Source: Mesorhizobium prunaredense
GTDB taxonomy: Bacteria > Pseudomonadota > Alphaproteobacteria > Rhizobiales > Rhizobiaceae
Assembly: GCF_900156895.1 (NCBI RefSeq)
Contig: NZ_FTPD01000067.1
Location: 101,235-165,234, forward strand
Direction: 5' to 3'
Length of the DNA stretch: 64,000 nt
Made by a program: the position numbers and the translations under genes. Under the pieces are notes generated by a model. That model did no database searches, was not told the DNA's origin, and saw only the letters and a program-made list of their open reading frames with translations. Below are positions 54,333-64,000 of the stretch, one piece after another; position 1 is the stretch's first letter; every line of letters begins with the position of its first letter.

Positions 54333-55435
54333 CGGCGCCCTCCGGTATAATTTCCGGCAGCGTCTTCGGAGCGATCGGCGCGCTGGCGGCGTTCCCGCTG
54401 AGGCTGGCGGCGCGTGAAGTCGAGCGCCGGCAGGGCCAGTTGCGGCGCGGCGTTAACAGGCGCACCAGCCATGTCGTGTTCGGCCGCACACTTCTGGCCA
54501 AGGCCGGGGATGCCGAGATCGAGCGCCGCGTCGCCGCCGAGCGTGCGGCCGGGCGCAAGCTGATCAGCGAAAACGGTTTTTTGCGCCTGCTCGGGCTGAT
54601 CAAGGCGCCGGAGGCCTCGGCGCTGTCGCGGCTGTCGCTTCTCGATCAATCGCGATTGGCCGCATCCGACCTCGACCTGTTGTCGCTGTTCGATGCCTTC
54701 GAGCATGATTGCGAACCCTATTCGTTTCGCGATTTGATCCTGGCCCGCAAATATGCCGGGCTGATTGCCGGTGGCGCCTCGTGGGGGGCGATCGCGCGCT
54801 CGGTGCACCGCTCCGGTCCGGTCGCCTCGCTGACCGCCAAGTCGCTGAATGTCGGCTCGCAGCATGGTCGTGCCAATGCGATCTACCTCGAAGGCGGACA
54901 GAGCGAACTCGACGGCCAGTTGCTGTTCGATTTGGGATCGCCGGATGACGACACGCTGGAAGAACTGTTCGCTGATGCCGAAGCCGCGGAAGAGGCTGAA
55001 GACCACGAGCAGGCGGCGGTACTCTACCAGCGCTGCCTGGCCATCGACCCGAGCGACGCCATCGCCGCCTTCAACCGCGCCAACTGCCTGCGCGGCGCCG
55101 GCCGTGTGAATGAGGCGGCGCATGACTATGCCCGCGCCATCAAGTGCGACCCGGGCTTTGTCGAGGCCTGGTTCAATCTGGCCGGGCTGATGAGCGATGA
55201 GGGCCGCGACGCCTCGGCGCGACGGCATCTGCAAAAGGCGATCGCGCTCGATGCCAATTATGCCGATGCGGTGTTCAACCTGGCAAGGTTGGAGTTCGAC
55301 GCCGGCAACCTCGCCGAGGCGCGGCGAAACTGGGCGCGCTATCTCGAGCTCGACGCCAGCTCCGAATGGGCGCGCATGGCGGCCAAGGGTATTCAGTTCA
55401 TCGATTTGCAACTGGCGCGGATGTCGGCGGGGTGA
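54329..55435 (+). CDS. BRCT-like/HTH/TPR protein coupled to Ku
   Basis: This is a 368-residue soluble protein. The N-terminal 95 residues look like a BRCT domain (SHVVFGRTLLAKAG, then GRKLISENGFLRLLGL). Residues 125-160 (YSFRDLILARKYAGLIAGGA, SWGAIARSVHR) resemble a MerR-type helix-turn-helix. From about 220, TPR repeats follow (EQAAVLYQRCLAIDPSDAIA, EAWFNLAGLMSDEGRDASAR). GTG start overlaps the ku stop (GTGA), so production is tied to Ku. A role in end joining is inferred from the coupling and the BRCT-like fold. Confidence 0.72.
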   Translation: MTAPSGIISGSVFGAIGALAAFPLRLAAREVERRQGQLRRGVNRRTSHVVFGRTLLAKAGDAEIERRVAAERAAGRKLISENGFLRLLGLIKAPEASALSRLSLLDQSRLAASDLDLLSLFDAFEHDCEPYSFRDLILARKYAGLIAGGASWGAIARSVHRSGPVASLTAKSLNVGSQHGRANAIYLEGGQSELDGQLLFDLGSPDDDTLEELFADAEAAEEAEDHEQAAVLYQRCLAIDPSDAIAAFNRANCLRGAGRVNEAAHDYARAIKCDPGFVEAWFNLAGLMSDEGRDASARRHLQKAIALDANYADAVFNLARLEFDAGNLAEARRNWARYLELDASSEWARMAAKGIQFIDLQLARMSAG

Positions 55436-55454
55436 CCATGATTCGCGAAAGCCG

Positions 55455-55501
55455 AGATGACAGCCAATCTCCCCCCTTGTGGGGGAGATTGGCAGCGTCA
55501 C
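55455..55501. repeat. single palindromic intergenic repeat half-unit
   Basis: A short copy of the family: GACAGCCAATCTCCCCCC, TTGTGGGGGAGATTGGCAG. The outer TCCGGCAGGACAGAGG part is missing. It lies between the TPR gene and the hydrolase gene and is in frame with the hydrolase upstream extension. Confidence 0.8.
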
Positions 55502-55537
55502 GGTCGGCTCTCTTCCTGCTCCGACCTACCCACCGTT

Positions 55538-56185
55538 ATGACCACAGCCTTCCTCTTTGACGGCCCAGACACCGCCCCCATCACCATCCTGCTCGCCCAT
55601 GGCGCCGGCGCGCCGATGGACTCTGCCTCGATGATCGCCACGGCGAAAGCGCTGGCCGAAGCCGGGTTCCGCGTTGCGCGCTTCGAGTTCCACTACATGG
55701 CGGCCCGCCGCTACGGCCATCGCAAGCCGCCGCCGCGCGCCGAGACGGTGAACCCGGAATACGTCAAGGCGATCGCCGACCTCAGGGCGAAGGGCGTGAA
55801 GGGGCCGCTCATCATCGGCGGCAAGTCGATGGGCGGCCGCGTCGCTTCGATGATCGCCGACGAGATGTTTTCGAAGGACGAGATTTCAGGGCTGCTTTGC
55901 CTCGGTTACCCCTTCCATCCGCCAGGGAAACCGACGCAGCTTCGGACAAAACACCTCGCCGATCTCAAGACGCCAACATTGATCTTCCAGGGCACACGCG
56001 ACGAATTCGGCACCAGGGACGAGGTCGCGACCTACGATCTTTCCGACACCATCGAAATCCTCTGGCTGGAAGACGGCGACCACGATTTGAAGCCGCGCAA
56101 GAGCATCTCCGGTTTTTCGGCCGCCGATCATCTGAAGACACTCGCTGATGCGGTGAAGGCGTGGACCGAGCGCATCGTGCGCTGA
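55538..56185 (+). CDS. alpha/beta hydrolase of the KANL3/Tex30 type
   Basis: This is a 215-residue cytosolic hydrolase. ILLAHGAGAPMDSASMIATA is the oxyanion segment, LIIGGKSMGGRVASMIADE the nucleophile elbow (Ser about 95), and FQGTRDEFG and EDGDHDLKP supply Asp and His. The family is found beside DNA-repair genes in many rhizobia and is of unknown substrate. ATG 55538 is chosen; upstream frame is repeat-derived. It is followed 9 nt later by exonuclease III. Confidence 0.82.
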   Translation: MTTAFLFDGPDTAPITILLAHGAGAPMDSASMIATAKALAEAGFRVARFEFHYMAARRYGHRKPPPRAETVNPEYVKAIADLRAKGVKGPLIIGGKSMGGRVASMIADEMFSKDEISGLLCLGYPFHPPGKPTQLRTKHLADLKTPTLIFQGTRDEFGTRDEVATYDLSDTIEILWLEDGDHDLKPRKSISGFSAADHLKTLADAVKAWTERIVR

Positions 56186-56194
56186 AGCAGGCCG

Positions 56195-56965
56195 ATGAAG
56201 ATCGCCACCTTCAACGTCAACAACATCAACGGCCGGCTGCAGAACCTGCTCGCCTGGCTGACTGTCGCCAAGCCCGACATCGTCTGCCTGCAGGAACTGA
56301 AGGCAAGACAGACGCAGTTTCCGCGCACAGCACTCGCCGCGGCCGGCTATGGCGCGGTGTGGGTGGGGCAGCCGACCTGGAACGGCGTCGCCATACTGGC
56401 GCGGGGTTCAGAACCCGTTCTGACCCGCGAGGCGCTGCCCGGCGACGACAGCGATAACCAGGCCCGCTACATCGAGGCGGCGGTCAGCGGCATCGTCGTC
56501 GCCTGCCTCTATGCGCCGAACGGCAATCCGCAGCCCGGCCCGAAATTCCAGTACAAACTTGCCTGGCACCAGCGGCTGAACGCGCATGCGGCGGAATTGT
56601 TCGACACCGGCCTGCCGGTGGTGCTGGCCGGCGACTACAACGTCGTGCCCGAGCCGCGCGACATCTATCCGACCCGCTCCTATGACGACAATGCGCTGGT
56701 GCAGCCGGAAAGCGGCGCCGCCTTCGCAGCGCTGCTCGACCAGGGCTGGACCGACGCGCTGCGCAAGAAGCACCCGAAGGAGACGCTCTACACATTCTGG
56801 GATTATCGCCGCAACCGCTGGCCGCGTGACGCCGGCCTGCGGCTCGACCATATATTGCTGTCCAAGAAACTGGCGCGCCGGCTGGCCGGGGCAGGCATCG
56901 ACCGCGACGTCCGCGGCGAGCCCGGCGCCAGCGACCACGCCCCGGTTTGGGTGGAATTGCGGTGA
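56195..56965 (+). CDS. xthA: exodeoxyribonuclease III
   Basis: This is a 256-residue AP endonuclease/3'-exonuclease of base-excision repair. The catalytic residues are visible: Asn in FNVNNINGRL, Glu in IVCLQELKARQTQFP, Tyr in CLYAPNGNP, Asp-x-Asn in LAGDYNVVPEPRDIYP, and Asp-His in GASDHAPVWVE. It starts 9 nt after the hydrolase. Together with LigD and Ku it makes this a DNA-repair block. Confidence 0.92.
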   Translation: MKIATFNVNNINGRLQNLLAWLTVAKPDIVCLQELKARQTQFPRTALAAAGYGAVWVGQPTWNGVAILARGSEPVLTREALPGDDSDNQARYIEAAVSGIVVACLYAPNGNPQPGPKFQYKLAWHQRLNAHAAELFDTGLPVVLAGDYNVVPEPRDIYPTRSYDDNALVQPESGAAFAALLDQGWTDALRKKHPKETLYTFWDYRRNRWPRDAGLRLDHILLSKKLARRLAGAGIDRDVRGEPGASDHAPVWVELR

Positions 56966-56973
56966 GGGCGGAG

Positions 56974-57125
56974 AGCCAATCTCCCCCACAAGGGACCCAC
57001 AAGGGGGAGTTCCGCCGACTGCGCCTCTTTTTCAAGGTTGGCGATTGGCGAAATCAAAGATGACGGCCGATCTCCCCCCAAGTGGGGGAGATGTCCGGCA
57101 GGACAGAGGGGGGCGCCGTAGAGCG
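56974..57125. repeat. paired palindromic intergenic repeat (two half-units)
   Basis: Half-units at 56974-57021 (with an internal ACAAGGGACCCACAAGGGGG duplication) and 57059-57125 (standard). They lie between exonuclease III and the broken DUF559 gene. Confidence 0.85.
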
Positions 57126-57155
57126 CCAACCTCAATAACGACCGAGCATCGACCG

Positions 57156-57509
57156 ATGCCTCACACGCCACTGCCTCCGCGAAATCGCGCAAATGCCAAG
57201 TCGATGCGCAAAGCCATGACCGACGCCGAATTGAAGCTTTGGCACGAGCTTCGTGCGCATCGGCTGATGGGGCTTGGCTTCCGCCGACAATTTCCGATCG
57301 CTGATTACATTGTCGACTTCGCTTGCCCGGACAAGAAGCTCGTCGTCGAAGTCGATGGTTCGCAGCATGCCGACGCCAATACAGGCGATGAGGCAAGGAC
57401 AAAGCGTCTTGAACAAGATGGCTGGACCATCCTGCGCTTCTGGCCATCCTGCGCTTCTGGAATGACGACGTCATTCGCGACATCGACAATGTCTGCCAAC
57501 ATATTGTGA
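57156..57509 (+). pseudogene. DUF559 endonuclease-like gene, frameshifted by 17-bp duplication
   Basis: The open frame gives 117 residues. Residues 15-85 match DUF559, a Vsr/restriction-endonuclease-like fold: MRKAMTDAELKLWHELRAHR, LGFRRQFPIADYIVDFACPD and KKLVVEVDGSQHAD. CCATCCTGCGCTTCTGG is present twice in tandem (57427-57443 and 57444-57460), which shifts the frame. Without one copy the family ending RFWNDDVIRDIDNVCQHI returns and runs to TGA 57536-57538. Only the last helix is lost, so partial activity cannot be excluded. Confidence 0.8.
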
Positions 57510-57546
57510 TCGAGTCAGGACTCGCAGGTGCGACTTGATACGCCGG

Positions 57547-57729
57547 CGGGACAGCGCCCCCCTCTGTCCTGCCGGACATCTCCCCCACAAGGGGGGAGAT
57601 CGGCTGTCACTTCGGCTTTCGCCAATCTCCCGCGTTGAAAAGTTGGCGCCGTCGCCGACGCTGCCGATCTCCCCCTTGTGGGGAAGATGCAAAGTTTTGG
57701 CAAAGAGGGCCAGGGCAGAGGGGGGCGTG
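57547..57729. repeat. paired palindromic intergenic repeat (two half-units)
   Basis: Half-units at 57547-57605 (standard) and 57660-57729 (long variant with GCAAAGTTTTGGCAAAGAGG), in opposite orientation, just ahead of the amidase gene. No gene is seen in 57539-57792. Confidence 0.85.
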
Positions 57730-57792
57730 AAGGATCGCGACCTGTACAAAAGCGGCGCGAGGCCGCATCGTCGCCCGATGCAGGGACCGAAG

Positions 57793-59811
57793 ATGACGAC
57801 CAATCTCCACATCGTCGAGGCATCGATCGCACAGCTGCGGCAAGCGCTGGAGGCCGGCACCGTCACCAGCGTCGAGCTGGTCGGCGCGTATCTCAGGCGC
57901 ATCGCCAGGTACGACCGCCATGGCATCACCCTCAACGCCGTTCCCGTGCTCAATCCCAGAATGTTCGAGGAGGCGGCCGCGTCCGACTGGCGCCGCAGGA
58001 ACGGTGCTGCGCTCGGGCCGCTGGACGGCATCCCCTACACCGCCAAGGACAGCTACAAGGTATCAGGCCTGACAGTGGCCGCCGGCTCGCCGGCCTTCGA
58101 GCATCTCGTCGCCAACGAGGACGCCTTCACCATAAGGCGGCTGCGGGCCGGCGGCGCGGTGCTGATCGGGCTGACCAACATGCCGCCGATGGCCAATGGC
58201 GGCATGCAGCGCGGCGTCTACGGCCGGGCGGAAAGCCCCTACAATGCCGATTACCTGACCGCCGCCTTCGCGTCGGGCTCGTCGAATGGTTCCGGCACCG
58301 CGACCGCCGCCAGCTTCGCCGCCTTCGGGCTTGGCGAGGAGACATGGTCGTCGGGCCGCGCGCCGGCGTCGAACAACGCGCTGGTCGCCTACACGCCGTC
58401 GCGCGGCGTCATTTCGGTGCGCGGCAACTGGCCGCTGGTGCCGACAATGGACGTTGTGGTGCCGCATACGCGCAGCGTGCCCGACATACTCGAACTGCTC
58501 GACGTGATCGTCGCTGACGACCCGAACACAAGCGGCGATTTCTGGCGCGCGCAGCCCTGGGTGGCGCTGCCGAAGAGCTCGGACGTACGGCCGTCGCGCT
58601 ACACCGGCCTCGAACTGGAGGGAGCGCTGCGAGGCAGGCGGCTCGGCGTGCCGCGCATGTATATCGGCCGCGATACGGAGGCCGACAATGCGATCCAGAC
58701 CCGCGCGTCGGTGCTGGAACTGTGGCAGCAGGCGGCCGCCGATCTGCGGCGGCTCGGCGCAACTGTGGTCGAGGTCGATTTTCCCGTCGTCTCCAACTAC
58801 GAGCGCGACCGGCCGGGCACAAAAAACATGGTCGATCGCCGGCTGGTTCCCAAAGAATTCGCCGAACGCGAGATATGGGACCTGTGCGTCTTCGCCTGGG
58901 ACGATTTCCTGCGCGCCAATGCCGATCCCGCGATCCCCTATCTTTCCTCGGTCGACGGCGCAAAAATCTTTCCGCGGCCGCCGGGCACGCTGCCGGACCG
59001 CTATGGCGACAGTTTTGATCTGGCGGAATATGTCGAGCGGGCCAAGCGCGGCGTCACGCCATTCCTGGCCATTCCCGAGCTGGAGGCTGGCGTGAAAGGC
59101 CTGGAGGCGACGCGGCGCATCGATTTCGAGGATTGGCTCGACGCGCAAGAGCTCGACGCAGTGGTGTTTCCCGCCGTCGCCGATGTCGGGCCGGCCGATG
59201 CGGATGTCAACGAGGCCTCCGCTGCGCTGGCCTGGCGCAACGGCACCTGGGTCGCCAACGGCAATCTGGTGTGGCGCCATCTCGGCATTCCGACCGTCAC
59301 CGTGCCGATGGGCGCGATGGCCGATATCGGCATGCCGGTCGGCCTCAGCTTCGCCGGCAAGGCCTATGAGGATACGAAGCTGCTGCGGCTGGCCGGCGAC
59401 TTCGAGCGTTTTGGCCAGCGCCGCAGCCGCCCGCCGCGCACGCCGGAACTTCCCGACGATGTTTTTTTCGCCCGACACAACGCTAGCATGCCCGGCCAGA
59501 CGCCGTCGCTGACCGTCGCGCTTGCCGCCGAGACGCGTCATGCCGGTGATCAGGATGAGATAACCATCATGCTCGACATCGATGGCGAGGCCGGAACCGA
59601 CACTCGTGTGAAGGTGCATGTCAACGGCGAGCCTGTCACCATGCAGCGGACCGGCGCGCGCTTCACCGGGCGTGCAGTCGTACCGGCCAAAGAGCACGAG
59701 AGAATCCACAGCGTCTGGCGTAGCTCGTACGGCTCTATCGTCACCGCCGTCGTGCGTCTTGAAGACGGACGCGCCGCCGGCGCCTACATGGTGACCGGCG
59801 GGATCGGGTGA
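57793..59811 (+). CDS. amidase signature family protein with C-terminal extension
   Basis: This 672-residue hydrolase has the Ser-Ser-Lys triad: Lys in GIPYTAKDSYK (about residue 82), and the Ser pair in FASGSSNGSGTATAASFAAF (about residue 160). The family core ends near residue 545. A roughly 120-residue beta-rich extension follows (TIMLDIDGEAGTDTRVKVHV, IVTAVVRLEDGRAAGAYMV), unusual for amidases. Substrate unknown. ATG at 57793 has AGGGA 8 nt upstream; the frame is open through the repeat further upstream. Confidence 0.88.
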   Translation: MTTNLHIVEASIAQLRQALEAGTVTSVELVGAYLRRIARYDRHGITLNAVPVLNPRMFEEAAASDWRRRNGAALGPLDGIPYTAKDSYKVSGLTVAAGSPAFEHLVANEDAFTIRRLRAGGAVLIGLTNMPPMANGGMQRGVYGRAESPYNADYLTAAFASGSSNGSGTATAASFAAFGLGEETWSSGRAPASNNALVAYTPSRGVISVRGNWPLVPTMDVVVPHTRSVPDILELLDVIVADDPNTSGDFWRAQPWVALPKSSDVRPSRYTGLELEGALRGRRLGVPRMYIGRDTEADNAIQTRASVLELWQQAAADLRRLGATVVEVDFPVVSNYERDRPGTKNMVDRRLVPKEFAEREIWDLCVFAWDDFLRANADPAIPYLSSVDGAKIFPRPPGTLPDRYGDSFDLAEYVERAKRGVTPFLAIPELEAGVKGLEATRRIDFEDWLDAQELDAVVFPAVADVGPADADVNEASAALAWRNGTWVANGNLVWRHLGIPTVTVPMGAMADIGMPVGLSFAGKAYEDTKLLRLAGDFERFGQRRSRPPRTPELPDDVFFARHNASMPGQTPSLTVALAAETRHAGDQDEITIMLDIDGEAGTDTRVKVHVNGEPVTMQRTGARFTGRAVVPAKEHERIHSVWRSSYGSIVTAVVRLEDGRAAGAYMVTGGIG

Positions 59812-59869
59812 CCATCGCGCTTCGCCTTGTGCTACGGCGCGCCGTCTGCAACCGGCTTTTCAATTCGCG

Positions 59870-60199
59870 TCAATCCGGCTTGCAGGGGTCGGCCTTGGCC
59901 GCTGCTGTCTTTTCACCCTCCTGCTGCGCCTCGACCTCCTGCTGCGAGGTGGCAAGGTTTTTATCGCCACCGCCTTCCTGGTTGGCAAGCGGCATGGTGT
60001 TGCCGGTCTTGTTGGCCGGGCCGCCCTCGACCCTGCTGCCGGCATTCGCATCAGTTTCGAGGGGTGCACGCGTTCCGTCTTTTGCGACGCCTGATTGAGC
60101 TTCGATCGATGCAGTCGTATCATGGCAGGTGGCGCTTGCCGTGCCGGCCGTCAGGCCGATCATTGAGGTGGCGAGCAAAATAGCGGTAAACGTCTTCAT
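59870..60199 (-). CDS. small secreted hypothetical protein
   Basis: This is a 109-residue protein with a signal peptide (FTAILLATSMIGLTAGTASA, residues 4-23). The mature part is polar, Gly/Ala/Glu/Lys-rich and probably disordered (EGGGDKNLATSQQEVEAQQE), with one Cys near each end (TCHD and DPCKPD) that could pair. GGAGG lies 8 nt before the ATG. A general-stress promoter candidate lies upstream. Unknown function. Confidence 0.7.
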   Translation of the reverse strand: MKTFTAILLATSMIGLTAGTASATCHDTTASIEAQSGVAKDGTRAPLETDANAGSRVEGGPANKTGNTMPLANQEGGGDKNLATSQQEVEAQQEGEKTAAAKADPCKPD

Positions 60200-60235
60200 C
60201 TCATCCTCCTTTCGGTGTTTGAGGCTGTCTTTCTA

Positions 60236-60260
60236 AACTGCCGGCACTATCCGAGGTTCC
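60236..60260 (-). promoter_or_regulatory. candidate EcfG (general stress sigma) promoter
   Basis: On the minus strand GGAAC (60260-60256) and AGTT (60239-60236) are separated by 16 nt and end 37 nt before the start of the secreted protein. The EcfG consensus is GGAAC-N16/17-CGTT, so the -10 has one mismatch. The rest of 60261-60480 holds no gene. Confidence 0.4.
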
Positions 60261-60480
60261 GCTAATTCAGTTCGAACCTCGAATCTGAACGCCAGCGGAC
60301 CTTCCGGGACGGAGCCAGGTAACCCGTAAACCATAAGTTGCACCATGGCAGCCGCTGCTCGACATGGTACTTGCGCCGCCCCTAAAATAATGGGATCCTG
60401 CTTCCGGGTATTGAGGTAACGAGTGTTTTGGGGGGAAGGCGTCTCGGCTGTTGTAAGTTCCCGGACGGCTTTGAGAGTTC

Positions 60481-60726
60481 ATGAATGTTCTGCGGTTCCT
60501 GGTGGGCATGCTCACCATGTCGTTCATCGTGGCCATCTCGACTTATTGGGCAACGGGTTCAATCTGGAAGGCGACCGGCGGAACGGTCATTGCCTTGATC
60601 GTTTTGCAACTTGGGTACTTTCTCTACCTCCTCTGGGCGGCCAATAGGCTCGACGCGGAGGCCGCAGAAGATGGCCATTCCGAGAGCACTACCTGGCTCG
60701 ACCATGGAGCTGGTATCTGGCCCTAG
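60481..60726 (+). CDS. ExoX/SyrA-like exopolysaccharide production repressor
   Basis: This 81-residue protein has two membrane segments (RFLVGMLTMSFIVAISTYWA and GGTVIALIVLQLGYFLYLLW). The start and the YWATGSIWKATGGTVI pattern match the rhizobial ExoX family of small inner-membrane proteins that reduce exopolysaccharide production. The C-terminal tail is acidic and polar. No strong binding site is seen before the ATG. Family assignment from memory, moderately sure. Confidence 0.6.
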   Translation: MNVLRFLVGMLTMSFIVAISTYWATGSIWKATGGTVIALIVLQLGYFLYLLWAANRLDAEAAEDGHSESTTWLDHGAGIWP

Positions 60727-60735
60727 CGCATGACC

Positions 60736-60758
60736 CGAACCGAAGAATTGTCGGTTCG
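60736..60758. terminator. hairpin after the ExoX-like gene
   Basis: CGAACCGA (60736-60743) pairs with TCGGTTCG (60751-60758) across a 7-nt loop, 10 nt after the stop. No T-run. It may be a terminator or a decayed copy of the GCGCATGA-led palindrome family. Confidence 0.4.
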
Positions 60759-60927
60759 AGACCGGATGGCTCCGGAATGTGCGTGGACATTCCGCTGGAT
60801 TAGCCAACCAATATATCTCAGCCCGGTTCGGACAATTTGGCACGCAACCTCATGCTTTGCGGGCTTCCGCAGGCGCCGCCTATCGCGTATTGGCGCGGGG
60901 AAACTCCCTTGGGCGCGCGTGAAAAGC

Positions 60928-62550
<1,623 letters not shown>

Positions 62551-62614
62551 GGTAGGCAGGCCCGGCGCTGCCGCTCACCGTCACCCAATGCTCGGAGAGG
62601 AAGCCACGGGCTGC

Positions 62615-63046
62615 TCAGCCATGCAGAACAATTTCGCGCAGCGGATCGCCGCCGTCGATGAACAGCCGGCCTTGCGCCGTCAACGCGCTCTTGAGCCGTT
62701 GCAGGGCGATTTTTCCTGCCTCGGGATGACGCCCGTCCAACGCGCCGACGCGCACCGCAACGGCAATGTCGAAATGCTTCTCGTCCGCCGCCAACTGGAA
62801 ATCCTCGATGGCGACCTGACGCAGGCTCAGCCGGCCCGCTGCAATCTCGGCGCGCGAGGCGGCCCTGGCCTGCGTGATGGCCTTGGCCGAGCGGTCGATC
62901 GCCAGCACGTGGCCGTCGCCAATCCGGCGCGCGATCTCGCGCGCCGCAGCACCCGGTCCGCAGCCGATCTCCAGCACCCGCATGCCCTGCCGCAAAGGCA
63001 ACGCATCGACGATCGCCAAGAGTCTTGGCGACAGCCCATTCGTCAT
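62615..63046 (-). CDS. SAM-dependent methyltransferase
   Basis: This is a 143-residue class I methyltransferase, short for the family. The SAM loop is RVLEIGCGPGAAAREIARRI (residues 23-42), followed by LAIDRSAKAITQARAAS as the acidic ribose-binding region. The C-terminal strands are minimal (LTAQGRLFIDGGDPLREIVL). GAGACGAGGGA precedes the ATG. Substrate unknown; it may be a small-molecule methyltransferase or an incomplete domain. Confidence 0.8.
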   Translation of the reverse strand: MTNGLSPRLLAIVDALPLRQGMRVLEIGCGPGAAAREIARRIGDGHVLAIDRSAKAITQARAASRAEIAAGRLSLRQVAIEDFQLAADEKHFDIAVAVRVGALDGRHPEAGKIALQRLKSALTAQGRLFIDGGDPLREIVLHG

Positions 63047-63600
63047 TCCCTCGTCTCCAGCCTCTTCCGGGATCCGAGATTAGCGGGCGTGGCTGGCGGC
63101 GGGAAGGCCGACTACCTGAGGGGATAGTCGATGTGTTCACCGGCCTCGACGACCGGCAGCCGGCGAAAGCGAACAGTAGGAGGTACTTAAACAGTGGGAG
63201 GCACTTAAAAAGCTCTTCCCGGATTGAGCGATAAACCCCGAGCGGCCCGGCGTCGTTGGCCTGAGGGGGGCGGGACTGGCGCCGAGCCTAACCGGTTGGG
63301 GGGTAGATCACCGGCCACCTGCACACATACGCTCAATCTAATTTAAGTGCAAGCTAATGTAACAGTGATTCAATGTTGCACGTTGGCGATTTTCCAGCGG
63401 TTGTTTCCAATCAGTTGATGTTTCTGGCGGCCGCTTCCTGGCCGCGCGCGTCACTCCTATGGCGGCGGCTATACCTGAGATGTTGAGCGCACCGGCCAAG
63501 AGGCGCCGGGGGCGCGGGGATGAAGCGCAGAGCGCCGGCTTGACCCTGCACCAGGCCGGCGACATTGTGCTGGTCGCCAGTCCAAAACGGTCGTGTGGGA
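63047..63600. other. gene-free interval
   Basis: No credible coding frame was seen on either strand. It contains an 18-bp tandem pair (ACAGTAGGAGGTACTTAA at 63173-63190 and ACAGTGGGAGGCACTTAA at 63191-63208), then an AT-richer stretch near 63330-63380 that could hold the promoter for the channel gene. Confidence 0.5.
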
Positions 63601-64000
63601 ATGGATCTTCGCAACGCCATCGATGAATCGCTGGCCTGGGCCAGCCGATGGTTCGACTACGCCGTCACGCCGTGGTTTTTCTATCAGGCTGCCATCATCG
63701 TCACGCTCTTCCTGGTCGCGAAGCTCGCGGCGCAGCGCATCGAACCGCTCGTGGAGAACCGGGCACGCCAGATCAAGGGGCATCCCGGACTGTTGAGGGT
63801 CGTCGTCGCCCTTTTGCGGCGCACCGACTGGATCCTGTTCACGGTCTTCCTGCTTGCCGCGCTCATTCTCTTGCGCGCCGTCACCTGGCCAAGCCGGAGC
63901 CACTTCATCTATATCGCGCTCTCGCTATCGCTTGCGTGGCTGTTTGCGTCGGTGCTGTCGCGCATCGTCCGCAACCGCTTTGTCGCGCGGGCTCTCGCCT
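63601..64000 (+). CDS. MscS-type mechanosensitive channel, 5' part only
   Basis: The frame starts at ATG 63601 and runs off the window end; at least 133 residues are visible. Hydrophobic segments are WFFYQAAIIVTLFLVAKLAA, DWILFTVFLLAALILLRAV and FIYIALSLSLAWLFASVLS, with VENRARQIKGHPGLLRVVVA between. This matches the N-terminal membrane region of large MscS-family proteins, which gate in response to membrane tension. The conserved pore helix and beta domain lie outside, so assignment is tentative. GGGA lies directly before the ATG. Confidence 0.55.
   Translation, partial: MDLRNAIDESLAWASRWFDYAVTPWFFYQAAIIVTLFLVAKLAAQRIEPLVENRARQIKGHPGLLRVVVALLRRTDWILFTVFLLAALILLRAVTWPSRSHFIYIALSLSLAWLFASVLSRIVRNRFVARALA

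Overview
The window is GC-rich DNA with the gene content of an alphaproteobacterium of the order Hyphomicrobiales, most likely Mesorhizobium or a close relative. The reasons are ribose-type ABC cassettes, a ROSE thermometer ahead of hsp20, CIRCE-groESL, an ExoX-like protein, a DUF982 protein, LigD/Ku, and many copies of a short palindromic intergenic repeat that I associate with Mesorhizobium. This is inferred from protein and motif recognition; no marker gene or database search was available. No rRNA, tRNA, CRISPR array or complete insertion sequence was seen.

Left part (1-19 kb). Two small accessory-type proteins come first, then a divergent efp/epmA pair (elongation factor P and its lysyl-modifying enzyme) and a DUF922 secreted putative protease. 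A sulfur-acquisition operon follows: FMN reductase, FMN-dependent monooxygenase, and the permease, binding protein and ATPase of a sulfonate-type importer. It is preceded by a perfect 7-bp inverted repeat. Next is a tandem duplication of an SPW-repeat gene plus an OafA-type O-acyltransferase with SGNH domain; one SPW copy survives only as its C-terminal half. Small secreted proteins, a PhnA-like protein and an AI-2E family permease with an extra C-terminal domain follow.

Middle (19-35 kb). A six-gene minus-strand operon resembles E. coli ynbABCD with two added genes (a PlsC acyltransferase and a small membrane protein). It looks like a self-contained phospholipid-headgroup pathway and is the most intriguing system here. 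After it come an alpha/beta hydrolase, a SARP-type regulator fused to an alpha/beta hydrolase, and a sugar operon (isomerase, binding protein, ATPase, permease, RpiR regulator, PfkB kinase).

Stress block (35-42 kb). An EF-hand protein, a small secreted protein, an ECF sigma factor, its probable anti-sigma and a CnrX-like periplasmic protein form one apparent unit. Two hsp20 genes follow, the first behind a clear ROSE thermometer, then groES-groEL behind a CIRCE operator.

Right part (42-64 kb). A second ribose-type ABC importer, an EamA transporter, a LuxR-HTH/TPR regulator and an aldo/keto reductase lead to a DNA-repair block. That block holds LigD, Ku, a Ku-coupled BRCT-like/TPR protein, an alpha/beta hydrolase and exonuclease III. 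A DUF559 gene broken by a 17-bp duplication, an amidase, ExoX-like and ABC-F proteins, a methyltransferase and the start of an MscS-type channel finish the window. Thirteen half-units of the palindromic repeat lie between genes, mostly as opposed pairs.
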